The position numbers were made by a program, and so were the translations under genes. The notes beneath the pieces were generated by a model that was not told where the DNA came from, ran no database searches, and was given only the letters and a program-made list of their open reading frames with translations. A stretch of DNA of 64,000 bases from Paraclostridium benzoelyticum (GTDB lineage: Bacteria > Bacillota > Clostridia > Peptostreptococcales > Peptostreptococcaceae): positions 18,665-82,664 of the forward strand of contig NZ_LBBT01000184.1 of assembly GCF_001006285.1 (NCBI RefSeq). Direction: 5' to 3'. Numbering within the stretch: position 1 is the stretch's first letter; every line of letters begins with the position of its first letter. Of the stretch, positions 39,639-49,371 are shown in pieces.

Positions 39639-42065
39639 TTACCCCTCTCTTATAGCTTCTATTACATTATCTTTTTCTATTTTTTTCATAGGTATCAGTA
39701 CAGATAAAAAACTTATTATTATAGATACCAAAATAGTTATTATACATAATTTTAAAGGTAGTTTCCATGTAAGTCCTGCTATATCATATAAAACATCGTA
39801 TATAATATAAGTAAATGCACATCCTGCTATAGAACCTATTGTTCCTCCAACTAATCCATAAAATACTCCTTCATACATTATCATTTTCTTTAAGTCTTTT
39901 TGAGACATACCTATAGATTTGAATACAGATAACTCTTTTCTTCTTAGTGTAATATTCATTGTTATCGTGTTTATGATATTTATACTACTTATTAAAGTAA
40001 TTACAAATATAAACCCATAAACTAATACTTGTATTAATAACGTTCCAGTTTTTTCATTAGTATTAACATCTACCCAATCTACTACACTATATTCTTGATT
40101 ATCTTGTATCATATTATAAATTTCTTCATAATTTTTTAAGTGTAATTCTGAGTCCTTTAAATCTACTGCTATATTAGCTATTTCCACATCTTGCTTTGTT
40201 AAATTATTTCTAACTTCATCTGTTGTTATTAAAGATAAAGCATTTAGTGGAACATCTCTTTCGAAAATATTATTTTCAATTATAGCCATTACTTTTACTT
40301 TATACTCTTTTCCATTATCATCATTTAAAGTAATTTCATCATTTACTTTGTAATTGGTTAATTTTCCTCTGTATCTTTGTTTATTAGTATTGTCTCTTGC
40401 ACTTCCATTAGATATTAATATTACACCATTTTGTGAGTTTATTTCGTCAAGATTAACCTGTCCACTTATTTTATATTTCTTAATTAAATCCAATGCATTT
40501 TTATCATATACATTGATTTGAGTATACATAAATTCCTTTGCATTACCATTAATATTCTCTGATTCATATATGTCTCCAGCCTCTTGTATCTTTTTATCTG
40601 ATGTAATCTCTGACTTTCCAGTAATTAATGGATATTTTAAATAAACTTTATCAACATTATCTAAGTTCCCAATTTTAGTTATTAGATTTTTATCAACTTT
40701 ACTATTATCAATTTCCGTATTAGTAGTAATTTCTAAATCAATATTTTGATATTCATAATTTGTTCCTTTTAACATAATTACATCTTGGACTAATGTAGTA
40801 AATGTAATAAATAAAGTTGAACTTACTACAAAAGATAATACCATTACTGTACATCTCTTAGGATTACGACCTAAATTTTTAAGCGCCATTAGCACCTTAA
40901 AATTTAAGAATTTCTTTAAAGTTTTATTTTTTCTTTTTTTAATAGATTCTTTTCTTATTGTTATTCTACTACTAATAGCCATTAAAGGCGATATATTTCC
41001 TACATATTTAGCAGGTAAAAAACTTGATATATAAACAGCTATTATAATTATTGTGGAACTTATAATTAATGTCTTTATATCAATGCTTACAATAGAAAGA
41101 AGATTATTTTCCTTAAGTAGTGAATTTAAAATTGCCTGTAGTACATATATTGTTCCTATACTTAATAATAAACCAATAGGAATAGCTATCATTAATAATA
41201 TTGTTGCTTCTCTAAACACAATAGATTTTATTTGTTTCTTAGTTGCTCCTAAGCTTCTAAGCAATCCAAATTGCTTAATTCTTTCCGCTACATTTATTTG
41301 GAATGAGTTATATATAACAATAATTGTAGCTATTAATACAATAACTGTTACAATAACTATAAGAACAACCATAGATTTATTAGAATCTACTTGATATAAT
41401 CTTGTTAAAGATTGATTTTCTTCTACATTTTGTTTATTACTTAAAGATTTTAATATTTCAAGTGTTTCACTAAATTCACCATCAGGATTTATCTCTACCA
41501 TTAATTTACCATCTTTTTTACTGTCATCAAATATAATAGCTCTACTTATTTTGTTACGTTGCATAGATTCATACGTTTTTAAGAAACCTACAATTTTGTA
41601 TTCATTTTGATCAATAGTTATTTTATCACCAATTTTTAAGTTAGAATTAATATGTGGCTTAGTCCATTCATCTATACACACTTCACCCTCTTTAGTAGGC
41701 ATTTTACCTTCTTTTAATCCGTACTTTAATATTTCATTGGCTCCACTATCAACAAATTGTTCTTGTAGCGTAATGTCATTATATTTTATATCTTTTCCTG
41801 TAGATACATTTCCATAATGCATTATATTAGGATTATTTTTTACTTTATTTAATATATTATCATCATAAGTCTTATACATTATATGAGATGAATCACCTTG
41901 ACTTTGTTTTGTTTGTTCAATTTGAGATTTTTTAGTACCATTTGCAAATAATCCCATTGTTGAAATCAAGGCTAAAGATAATATAATACCTATAAGAGTT
42001 AATGTAGTACGCTTTTTGTTTTGTTTAATATATCTGTTACTTATTGTCTTGTAATTTTTAATCAA
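39639..42065 (-). CDS. FtsX-type ABC permease, 808 residues
   Basis: A large permease with two FtsX cores: an N-terminal helix (about 23-45), an extracytoplasmic domain, helices near 230-260, 290-315 and 335-355, a second unit starting with a helix near 405-430, another extracytoplasmic domain (about 440-680), and three C-terminal helices. FtsX coupling segments are NVAERIKQFGLLRSLGATKKQIKSI and ITLRRKELSVFKSIGMSQKDLKKM. The TTG at 42065 is chosen because AGGAGG lies 7 bases before it; the GTG further up sits inside that site. It works with the ATPase encoded just upstream; the substrate is probably a peptide or lipid-like compound. Confidence 0.88.
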   Translation of the reverse strand: MIKNYKTISNRYIKQNKKRTTLTLIGIILSLALISTMGLFANGTKKSQIEQTKQSQGDSSHIMYKTYDDNILNKVKNNPNIMHYGNVSTGKDIKYNDITLQEQFVDSGANEILKYGLKEGKMPTKEGEVCIDEWTKPHINSNLKIGDKITIDQNEYKIVGFLKTYESMQRNKISRAIIFDDSKKDGKLMVEINPDGEFSETLEILKSLSNKQNVEENQSLTRLYQVDSNKSMVVLIVIVTVIVLIATIIVIYNSFQINVAERIKQFGLLRSLGATKKQIKSIVFREATILLMIAIPIGLLLSIGTIYVLQAILNSLLKENNLLSIVSIDIKTLIISSTIIIIAVYISSFLPAKYVGNISPLMAISSRITIRKESIKKRKNKTLKKFLNFKVLMALKNLGRNPKRCTVMVLSFVVSSTLFITFTTLVQDVIMLKGTNYEYQNIDLEITTNTEIDNSKVDKNLITKIGNLDNVDKVYLKYPLITGKSEITSDKKIQEAGDIYESENINGNAKEFMYTQINVYDKNALDLIKKYKISGQVNLDEINSQNGVILISNGSARDNTNKQRYRGKLTNYKVNDEITLNDDNGKEYKVKVMAIIENNIFERDVPLNALSLITTDEVRNNLTKQDVEIANIAVDLKDSELHLKNYEEIYNMIQDNQEYSVVDWVDVNTNEKTGTLLIQVLVYGFIFVITLISSINIINTITMNITLRRKELSVFKSIGMSQKDLKKMIMYEGVFYGLVGGTIGSIAGCAFTYIIYDVLYDIAGLTWKLPLKLCIITILVSIIISFLSVLIPMKKIEKDNVIEAIREG

Positions 42066-42085
42066 AAATATCACCTCCTAATGCA

Positions 42086-42769
42086 TTAGTTCTCTGTTTT
42101 TGTATCATTTACTATTTGACCATCATCTATAGTTATAACACGGTCTGCCATTGTAGCTATGTCTGTATCATGTGTTATTAATATAAGTGTTTGATTGAAT
42201 TTTTTTGCAGTAAATTTTAAAAGATCAATAACATCTCTAGTGTTTTTAGAGTCTAAGTTTCCTGTTGGCTCATCTGCAAGTATTATACTCGGCTTATTAA
42301 TAAGAGCTCGTCCAATAGATACTCTTTGTTGTTGTCCTCCTGATAACTCAGACGGTAAATGTGTTCTTCTTTCATTAAGGTTTAGAATATTTATGATTTC
42401 ATCTAAATATTCTTTATCTGCTTTTTCATTATCTAATATAACTGGTAACTCTATATTTTCTTCCACATCTAAGACTGGTATTAGATTAAAAAACTGAAAT
42501 ATAAAACCTATTTTTCTTCTTCTAAATATTGATAATTCGTTATCATTGTAGTCATATATGCTTTTTTCACCGATAACTACTTTACCTGTAGTTGGTCTAT
42601 CTAATCCTCCAAGTAAGTGTAATAATGTACTTTTTCCAGAGCCTGATGCACCTATTATTGCTACAAACTCTCCTTTATTTATTGATAAGTTTATATTTTT
42701 TAGTGCCTCAACTTTATTTTCGCCTTCACCATAAGTTTTTGTTAGATTTTCAACTCTTAAAATTTCCAT
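42086..42769 (-). CDS. ABC transporter ATPase, LolD/MacB type
   Basis: A 227-residue ATPase: Walker A GASGSGKSTLLHLLGG, Q-loop FIFQFFNLIPVL, signature LSGGQQQRVSIGRAL, Walker [13 protein letters not shown], switch His LITHD. It precedes the permease gene by about 20 bases and follows the membrane-anchored protein gene by 12 bases, making a three-gene exporter followed by its regulator genes. Confidence 0.92.
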   Translation of the reverse strand: MEILRVENLTKTYGEGENKVEALKNINLSINKGEFVAIIGASGSGKSTLLHLLGGLDRPTTGKVVIGEKSIYDYNDNELSIFRRRKIGFIFQFFNLIPVLDVEENIELPVILDNEKADKEYLDEIINILNLNERRTHLPSELSGGQQQRVSIGRALINKPSIILADEPTGNLDSKNTRDVIDLLKFTAKKFNQTLILITHDTDIATMADRVITIDDGQIVNDTKTEN

Positions 42770-42781
42770 AGTCTATCCCCT

Positions 42782-43501
42782 TTATTTTTCTACATTTGCA
42801 TAGTTTATTTCTGTAATTTGTGCTTTTGATAGTTTTTGTTTAATTTCTTCTTTATCTTTAGCATTTCTTAAATCTTTTTTACCTTTGTCAAATTTTATTA
42901 AACTGATGATTTGTTCTTTATCCTCTATAGATTTATAAGTTTCATTATCTGTTACTATTAAGCTACCTTGCTCTGATGGATAATATCCTACCCATGAATA
43001 GCTACCATACTCTAAAGGTATATCTTTTCTATTTATCTCTAATTTCTTATCTTTGTTCTCATCTCCAAAGTATATAGTTTTATCTGTATCTATATTTGGT
43101 ATACTTTCAAGAAGTTTAGTTTCTATACTACCACTCCCTGGATTTTTTAACGTACGTAATACTTGATCTTTTAACATTTCTTTTGCCGTATCTTTAGTGA
43201 TTACTAAGAATTTATTTTCAACTAATATTTCCTTTCCATTTTCTCCAACTTCTACATTTCCTTTTTCATCTAACATTTTTTCTGTATTCGTAACTATTTT
43301 ATATTTATAGTCCTTTGCATATTTTGTGTTATCTTTATATATTTCTTTTCCTTTATTTACATTTTCTAACTCACCACTTATTAATATTGAATTAAACTCT
43401 CTAGGAGGGCCTTGTAAGTAATACTTTATTCCTTTTTGAACTCCCACTATTAATAATGATGTTACTGCTATTCCTAAAACTAATTTACTTATTTTTTTCA
43501 T
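42782..43501 (-). CDS. Membrane-anchored extracytoplasmic protein of the ABC operon
   Basis: A 239-residue protein with a single N-terminal hydrophobic helix (KLVLGIAVTSLLIVGVQ, about 6-22) and no lipobox Cys, so it is a signal anchor or secreted protein rather than a lipoprotein. The rest is a Lys/Glu/Asp-rich domain I do not recognise. As first gene of an exporter operon it could be a periplasm-side adaptor (MacA-like by position, not by sequence) or a substrate-binding or immunity protein. Confidence 0.65.
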   Translation of the reverse strand: MKKISKLVLGIAVTSLLIVGVQKGIKYYLQGPPREFNSILISGELENVNKGKEIYKDNTKYAKDYKYKIVTNTEKMLDEKGNVEVGENGKEILVENKFLVITKDTAKEMLKDQVLRTLKNPGSGSIETKLLESIPNIDTDKTIYFGDENKDKKLEINRKDIPLEYGSYSWVGYYPSEQGSLIVTDNETYKSIEDKEQIISLIKFDKGKKDLRNAKDKEEIKQKLSKAQITEINYANVEK

Positions 43502-43574
43502 ACTTTAATCTCCTTTTCTATTCCTTATATATAATTTACTCTATCTATAATTTGCATACCATGACCTTAAACTT

Positions 43575-43624
43575 ACATTAACAATATAAATCTTACTTTT
43601 TAGTAAGATTTATATTGTTAATGT
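43575..43624. repeat. 50-base inverted repeat upstream of the exporter operon
   Basis: Perfect 23-base arms (starting ACATTAACAATATAAATC) separated by TTTT, about 75 bases before the first gene of the ABC operon. Neither side has a T-tract typical of terminators. It could form a strong cruciform or an RNA hairpin. Just inside lies a possible OmpR-type direct repeat on the minus strand, TTAATG-N5-TTAAGG. Confidence 0.7.
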
Positions 43625-43642
43625 CTAAACTTTTGTGCTAAT

Positions 43643-43680
43643 AAAAAAGCACATTGACTATTATATCAATGTGTTTTTTC
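43643..43680 (-). terminator. Terminator of the CACATTGA family
   Basis: AGCACATTGA ... TCAATGTG stem with A/T tracts; on the minus strand it would end the LicT/GH1 fossil transcript. Confidence 0.65.
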
Positions 43681-43753
43681 ACTAGCATTTACACTTAAAT
43701 TAATTTTTGTACTAAGAATCAAACCTACTTCCAAACAGGAAGGGGGTGGAAGT

Positions 43754-43843
43754 ATGGAAATTTTAAATTTGTTATTAAATAACTCTGATGCTATATTAAT
43801 TAGCATATTTGGAGCTTTTATTTACTATAAGTTTCCATATTAA
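43754..43843 (+). CDS. 29-residue hydrophobic peptide, candidate type I toxin
   Basis: Short ORF reading MEILNLLLNNSDAILISIFG, then a hydrophobic run and a basic/aromatic end (YYKFPY). It has a very strong GGGGGTGG ribosome site 7 bases before the ATG. The upstream ACTTCC can pair with GGAAG and GGAAGT around the ribosome site, hiding it, as in many type I toxin mRNAs. A single membrane helix of about 17 residues is evident. A decayed relative with the same leader occurs at about 53440-53510. I see no antisense RNA gene with certainty. The alternative is a small non-toxic membrane peptide. Confidence 0.5.
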   Translation: MEILNLLLNNSDAILISIFGAFIYYKFPY

Positions 43844-43857
43844 ATATTGTTTATCAT

Positions 43858-44350
<493 letters not shown>

Positions 44351-44510
44351 AGCTTGTACTTAAACAATTACTACCTAATTCCAATTACTATGATAGAACA
44401 TAGAATCTTTTTTGTCAACGTTTTCTTTATATGACTTTATTTTGATAGATTTGTTTTAGATAGGGTTCTATATTCATATTCCCCAACTTTAATAATTTAC
44501 TTCACAATTT
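44351..44510. other. Former bgl promoter region
   Basis: AT-rich spacer between the leader terminator and the DUF3021 gene's 3' end; presumably the old bgl promoter. No gene seen. Confidence 0.35.
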
Positions 44511-44966
44511 CTATTTCTTAAGATTTTGATATTGCTTAAGGTATTTATTATACTTATTTGAAGTTATAGTCTCATATATATTCCACGCTACTATTACACA
44601 TCCTACCATAAAAAAGTACCACACTGTACATATTATGAAATTTTCAATACTTCCCATTGGATTTGCACTATAATGGCTCAGTGAGTTCATGGTTAAAATA
44701 TAAAAAGCAGTAATCGTTACTATTATCTTTGTTCTTTGTGATATATTTATAGGAATTATATCAGTGAAACATATAATTATTGCTAAAGCAAAAAATGATA
44801 CATATACAATTACCTTATTTATAAATGCCAGCGGCATAACATTAAATCCATTAGCATCCTTATAAATATATGCAAGTACTACAATTGCCCCTATAACTGA
44901 AAAAGCAAATAGTATTACATTCATTAATTCTTTTAATTTACTTGAACTACCCTCATTATTATTCAA
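44511..44966 (-). CDS. DUF3021 family membrane protein
   Basis: A 151-residue protein with four hydrophobic helices (about 15-32, 44-62, 70-88, 100-122) and a basic cytoplasmic tail, matching DUF3021 proteins that are encoded next to LytTR regulators. The likely start is TTG behind GGGAGTGAT, which overlaps the end of the LytTR gene. The pair resembles LytTR regulatory systems in which the membrane protein restrains the DNA-binding partner; that role is inferred. Confidence 0.8.
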   Translation of the reverse strand: MNNNEGSSSKLKELMNVILFAFSVIGAIVVLAYIYKDANGFNVMPLAFINKVIVYVSFFALAIIICFTDIIPINISQRTKIIVTITAFYILTMNSLSHYSANPMGSIENFIICTVWYFFMVGCVIVAWNIYETITSNKYNKYLKQYQNLKK

Positions 44967-44971
44967 TCATA

Positions 44972-45412
44972 TCACTCCCAACCAATTAATTTTCTAAAAT
45001 CTTTTACATTTCTCCTTGATATAGTAATTTTTTCTTTACTTTCAAGTGTTACAAGCAAATTTCTATTTAATAATATATTTATATCTTTTATATACATTAC
45101 ATTGACTATAGTACTTTTATTTGCACGAAAAAAAGAAAATTCCTTAAATCTATCTTCTATCTCATATAATTTTAGTGAGCATTCTAAAACCTTATCTTTT
45201 ATATATACGAAAGTCTTTTTATCTACACTTTCTATATAATAAATTTCGTCAGGTGTAATCATTACTTTCTTAAAATCTAGAGATGTACATAGTTTCGTAT
45301 TTATATTTTTTATAAACCCTTTTATCTTTCTTATTTCTTGATTTTCTTCTCTACAATATATAACAACTTGATCTTCAATTAAATCTTCTTGTTCCTCAAC
45401 TATAACATTCAT
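44972..45412 (-). CDS. LytTR-domain transcriptional regulator
   Basis: A 146-residue DNA-binding protein. Residues about 45-145 are a LytTR domain (ITPDEIYYIESVDKKTFVYI; FFRANKSTIVNVMYIKDINIL; ITISRRNVKDFRKLIG). The N-terminal 45 residues are a short extension without a receiver domain. It is followed immediately by the DUF3021 gene. It probably binds paired 9-base repeats upstream of its own operon; I did not locate them with confidence. Confidence 0.88.
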   Translation of the reverse strand: MNVIVEEQEDLIEDQVVIYCREENQEIRKIKGFIKNINTKLCTSLDFKKVMITPDEIYYIESVDKKTFVYIKDKVLECSLKLYEIEDRFKEFSFFRANKSTIVNVMYIKDINILLNRNLLVTLESKEKITISRRNVKDFRKLIGWE

Positions 45413-45590
45413 TTTCCACCTCCCATTTATTTCATAATAGTTAAACTATGATAATAAAACAACTATTATTAAGTATATGGTCATATATTATTACCATACG
45501 GACAAAATATCTTAGTCATAAATCATCTTTCTTGTAGTGATACTTCTATTGATTCATTTATAATTTTTTCACTTGCATTTTTTTTATTTC

Positions 45591-45628
45591 TAAAAAAAAC
45601 ACATTGATAAAATTATCAATATGTTTTT
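45591..45628 (-). terminator. Terminator of the CACATTGA family after the kinase gene
   Basis: ACACATTGATAA / TTATCAATATGT stem with A/T tracts. On the minus strand it follows an ssrA 3'-end-like fragment and ends the exporter-regulator operon. Confidence 0.7.
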
Positions 45629-45650
45629 CGTGTATTTAAATAGTGGAGAC
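45629..45650 (-). repeat. ssrA 3'-end-like fragment (candidate att remnant) 2
   Basis: Minus strand GTCTCCACTATTTAAATACACG differs from the ssrA end GTCTCCACCATTGAAATACACG (written as 22-base windows) at two positions, and is likewise followed by a terminator hairpin. Strongest of the three copies. Confidence 0.7.
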
Positions 45651-45675
45651 AAATCTCATTGATAATACCCACAAA

Positions 45676-46806
45676 TTATATAATAAATGGTAATTTTATT
45701 TTAAAAATACTACCTCCATCTTTATTTGGAGTATAGGTTATCTTACCACCATGACGATAAATAACCTCTTTAGTAATTGCAAGCCCTAATCCTGCCCCAG
45801 AGGATTTCCTTGAACGCGATTCATCTACCCTGAAAAAAGGTTCAAATATATCATTTTCCTTATCTTTCGGAATACCAATTCCAGTATCTTCTATTTTTAT
45901 TATATAGTTTTTTTCAATTTTTTCAAATGTTACTGATATACTACCATTAGGCTTATTGTATTTAACCGCATTTTGAACTACATTTGAAATTGCATGAGTT
46001 AGCATTATACAATTCCCCTTAGTAACAATATCACTCTTAGTAACATCTATGCTGATATTTTTCTCAGTAATATTATCCTCTAAGTCATGGATAATATTAC
46101 TGATTATATTATCTATGACAATGGTATCATTTAAATCATAATCCTTTTGAAAAGCTGTTAAAAATAAGCTATCTACCAAATCTATCATTCTTTCTGTTTG
46201 TTTTTTAAATATAGATATTGTATATTTATAATCTTCTTCTGAAGGATTTTCAATTAAGTTTAAAACATCTAAATTTGTCTTTAATACAGTTAATGGAGTT
46301 TTTAGTTCATGGGAAGCATCTACTGAAAATCTTTTTTGACTTTCAAAGGCTTTATCTAATCTATTTAACATTGTATTAAATGAATTTGCAAACAAAGTAA
46401 GTTCATATCCATTATCAAACCCTGTTATTTTATGAGATAGTTTATTTTCATTTATTAGGGTCATTTCATCACTAAGTTTTTTTAATGAAGCAAATTCTTT
46501 TTTTAGAATATAATAAATAAAAAATGCCCCTAAAAAAATTAAAGCTATCATATACATATAAGAATGTAGTTTAAAATTTATGATAACATTTGATAATTTA
46601 CTAGTTTCTATCATAGTTTCATAATTTGTATCACTTATTTCATTAAAATCTGTACTATTTAATTTATTAATAGGCTTCTTAATTATATTTTCTGCATTAT
46701 AAACTACCGGTATAGTTAAAAGTACAGATATAGATGTAAGTATTATTATTGAAATAAGTGTAATTCTTGTACATAATGAAAACCTCTTAAAAAAGTTAAT
46801 TTTCAT
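45676..46806 (-). CDS. Sensor histidine kinase
   Basis: A 376-residue canonical kinase: two membrane helices (about 13-33 and 77-97) around a short loop, HAMP-like linker, H-box FSVDASHELKTPLTVLKTNLDV (His near 165), HATPase NVVQNAVKYNKPNG, IKIEDTGIGIPKDKE, and SSGAGLGLAITKEVI. It overlaps the regulator gene by 11 bases and is last in an operon with two fused ABC transporters. Confidence 0.92.
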   Translation of the reverse strand: MKINFFKRFSLCTRITLISIIILTSISVLLTIPVVYNAENIIKKPINKLNSTDFNEISDTNYETMIETSKLSNVIINFKLHSYMYMIALIFLGAFFIYYILKKEFASLKKLSDEMTLINENKLSHKITGFDNGYELTLFANSFNTMLNRLDKAFESQKRFSVDASHELKTPLTVLKTNLDVLNLIENPSEEDYKYTISIFKKQTERMIDLVDSLFLTAFQKDYDLNDTIVIDNIISNIIHDLEDNITEKNISIDVTKSDIVTKGNCIMLTHAISNVVQNAVKYNKPNGSISVTFEKIEKNYIIKIEDTGIGIPKDKENDIFEPFFRVDESRSRKSSGAGLGLAITKEVIYRHGGKITYTPNKDGGSIFKIKLPFII

Positions 46807-47470
46807 TAATAAGATACCCCTCTCCTCTAATATTCAAAATAATATCATTTTTACAATAAGGATTTAATTTTTTTCTTAATCTGCTTATGTGTACTTTAAC
46901 AGCATTTGAAAACATATATTTATCACTATCCCAAACATGTTCTATAAGTTCTTCTGAGCTTACTACTCTCCCTTTGTTTACAATTAAATATTCAAGAAGC
47001 GCAAATTCTTTTGGGGAAAGTGATATATGTTCATTATTACAAGAATAAGCGCATCTTAATGCAGTATCTAATATAATATTATTACATTTTAACTTAACAT
47101 TTTTCTGTATAAAATTTCTTCTCAATAAACTTCTAATGCGTGCTGCTAATTCTCCAAAATCAAAAGGTTTAACAAGGTAGTCATTTGCACCCTTATCTAA
47201 GCCTTCAATACGTTGGCTATAATCGCATCTTGCTGAAAGTATTATAACTTTACATTCTTCATTTTCTTTTCTTATTTCATCTAATATTAATCTCCCATCC
47301 ATAGAGGGTAAATTAATATCAAGAACTACTAAATCATAGTCATTTATAAAAAATAGTTCTAGTCCCTCTCTTCCGTCAATAGCAATATCAACAATATATC
47401 CAAAATTTCTTAGGCCTTTAGCTAATAGATTTGCTAAATCCTCTTCATCTTCTATTATTAATAATTTCAT
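46796..47470 (-). CDS. OmpR-family response regulator
   Basis: A 224-residue regulator: receiver with IIEDEED pocket, phospho-Asp in LVVLDINLPSMDG, VIILSAR and NDYLVKPFDFGELAARI; winged helix with LSPKEFALLEYLIVNKGRVVSSEELIEHVW and SNAVKVHISRLRKKLN. GGAAGGT ribosome site. Probably acts on the direct repeat upstream of the transporter genes (51367-51384). Confidence 0.92.
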   Translation of the reverse strand: MKLLIIEDEEDLANLLAKGLRNFGYIVDIAIDGREGLELFFINDYDLVVLDINLPSMDGRLILDEIRKENEECKVIILSARCDYSQRIEGLDKGANDYLVKPFDFGELAARIRSLLRRNFIQKNVKLKCNNIILDTALRCAYSCNNEHISLSPKEFALLEYLIVNKGRVVSSEELIEHVWDSDKYMFSNAVKVHISRLRKKLNPYCKNDIILNIRGEGYLINEN

Positions 47471-47529
47471 TAGTTTTACCTTCCATTCTAATACTATGTT
47501 ATTATATATTATCCTATTGTTTTGCTAAT

Positions 47530-49371
47530 TTAATACGTTCTTAAAGACTTTGCTGGTTCTGTCTTTATTATTTTCATATTTATTGCATAAGACAATCCAA
47601 TTGTGAGTAAGGTATTTAAGCATAATAACAACAAGTATAAATTCATATTTAATCCTAAGTTGTATCCAAACTGTTTTGAGTATCCCATATCTAATACCTT
47701 TATTAATGCAATAGACATAGCCATCACACACGCAGAAAAGTACATACTCTCTTTTATCATTATCTTCTTTATATTTTTTTTCGTATAACCTAGTGCTGTT
47801 AATAAGCCTATTTCTACATATCTTTCCTTTGCTATTTTATACATTATAATAATACTTACTAATATTCCTACTCCCAATATTAAGTAGGATAATAATTTAA
47901 ATAGATTTTGGATGTCATTAAATGGTTTTATCATAGATTCAACAGTAGTAGCTTGTGTGAGTGCCTCTACTCCTTTATTTTTGAGTTCTTTATCTACAGG
48001 AACAATCTTTTCAAAGCTCTTTATTTCAAAAGCTATCTTAATTGCTTTACTATCTTTAAACTCAGATTTTTTGTATAAATCTTTTTCTACATCTGAACTT
48101 AACATAAAGTCTTTTTCGCTACTATTAATTATTCCTGATACCGTCAATTGTTTAGTTTCATTTTTAGTCTCTAAAAATATAGTTTTTCCAATAATATTTT
48201 TTATATCTACCCCCAAATCCATAGCAAATTTTGTTGTAATAGCAATTTCGTTTTTATTATCTTTAGGGATTTTGCCCGAGTTCATGGTTACTTTAGTTGT
48301 ATCTATTGGAATTTTCATGTCCATATCCTCAACATTGTTTTTATACCTTATCTTGATATCTTTCATAGGATATTGATAATATACATTATCAATATCCTCT
48401 ATAATATTTATCTTATTAAAGATATCTTTGGTATCTTTTTCTCCCACTACACTCACTGAACCTTTATTAAATAAAGGGTTCTTTTCTTTGAAAGCATTAA
48501 TTTCATTATTAATAAGCTTTTCAGACCCAAGAGCACCTATGAATGAAGTAGAACCTAAAGCTATAATGAATGCTGATATTATAAATTTAAATAAATGAAT
48601 TCTAAAGTTTTTTAAGCTTAATTTTAAAGCAGTAAAATAGCTTAACTTTGGAATCTCATTTTTTATATTCATATTGTTGATAGACTCTTTATTCGATATG
48701 TTATCTTTATCATTTACTATCTGTACCATTATATTATAGTCTTCAACTTCAATAATTTCATCAGCATAAGTTACAACCTCTTCATCATGAGTTATGATTA
48801 GAACTGTCTTATCCTTTGAAATTTCCTTTAATAGTTCCATTATAACCTTACTTGATTCACTATCTAAAGCTCCCGTAGGCTCATCAGCTAAAATTATTTC
48901 AGGATTATTTATTAAAGCTCTAGCAATTGCAACCCTTTGTTTTTCTCCTCCACTAAAATTTTCAACTTTTTCATTTAATTTATCTGATAAACCAATCCTA
49001 GTTAAAAGATCTGTTGCTTTCTTTATTTTTTCTTTCTCTGTTATATTTTTTAAATGTATACCCATTAATACATTTTCAATAGCGGTATAGCCTTTTAAAA
49101 CATTATAACTTTGAAAAATAAATCCTATATTATTAAAACGATATTTACATAATTCATCATCGGTTAAGTTACTAATGTCTAAATTATTTATTTTAATACT
49201 ACCTTTGTAATTCTTATCAAATCCTGCAATTAAATTCAATAATGTAGTTTTTCCTGATCCACTTGATCCTAAAAAGCAAGTCAATGTATTTTCTTTAATT
49301 TCATAGTTTACGTCTTTAAATATGCTTAAATCTTTATATTTTTTATTTAAATTTGTTAATTTAATCATTTT
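47530..49371 (-). CDS. Fused ABC ATPase-permease (MacB-like), second copy
   Basis: A 613-residue fusion. Residues 1-220 are an ATPase (Walker [18 protein letters not shown], signature FSGGEKQRVAIARAL, Walker [19 protein letters not shown]). Residues about 260-613 are an FtsX-type permease with one helix (about 268-290), an extracytoplasmic domain, and three C-terminal helices with the coupling segment AKERYVEIGLLTALGYTKKNIKKI. The fusion order matches MacB. I start at MIKLTNL (49371) because its AGGAGA site lies in the end of the upstream gene, with 7 bases of overlap. Probably a heterodimer partner of the upstream fusion. Confidence 0.9.
   Translation of the reverse strand, partial: KMIKLTNLNKKYKDLSIFKDVNYEIKENTLTCFLGSSGSGKTTLLNLIAGFDKNYKGSIKINNLDISNLTDDELCKYRFNNIGFIFQSYNVLKGYTAIENVLMGIHLKNITEKEKIKKATDLLTRIGLSDKLNEKVENFSGGEKQRVAIARALINNPEIILADEPTGALDSESSKVIMELLKEISKDKTVLIITHDEEVVTYADEIIEVEDYNIMVQIVNDKDNISNKESINNMNIKNEIPKLSYFTALKLSLKNFRIHLFKFIISAFIIALGSTSFIGALGSEKLINNEINAFKEKNPLFNKGSVSVVGEKDTKDIFNKINIIEDIDNVYYQYPMKDIKIRYKNNVEDMDMKIPIDTTKVTMNSGKIPKDNKNEIAITTKFAMDLGVDIKNIIGKTIFLETKNETKQLTVSGIINSSEKDFMLSSDVEKDLYKKSEFKDSKAIKIAFEIKSFEKIVPVDKELKNKGVEALTQATTVESMIKPFNDIQNLFKLLSYLILGVGILVSIIIMYKIAKERYVEIGLLTALGYTKKNIKKIMIKESMYFSACVMAMSIALIKVLDMGYSKQFGYNLGLNMNLYLLLLCLNTLLTIGLSYAINMKIIKTEPAKSLRTY

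Noticed and set aside
47525..47731. 68-codon minus-strand frame at the end of the fused ABC gene
   Set aside because: Alternative frame overlapping the permease C-terminus; no start signal.
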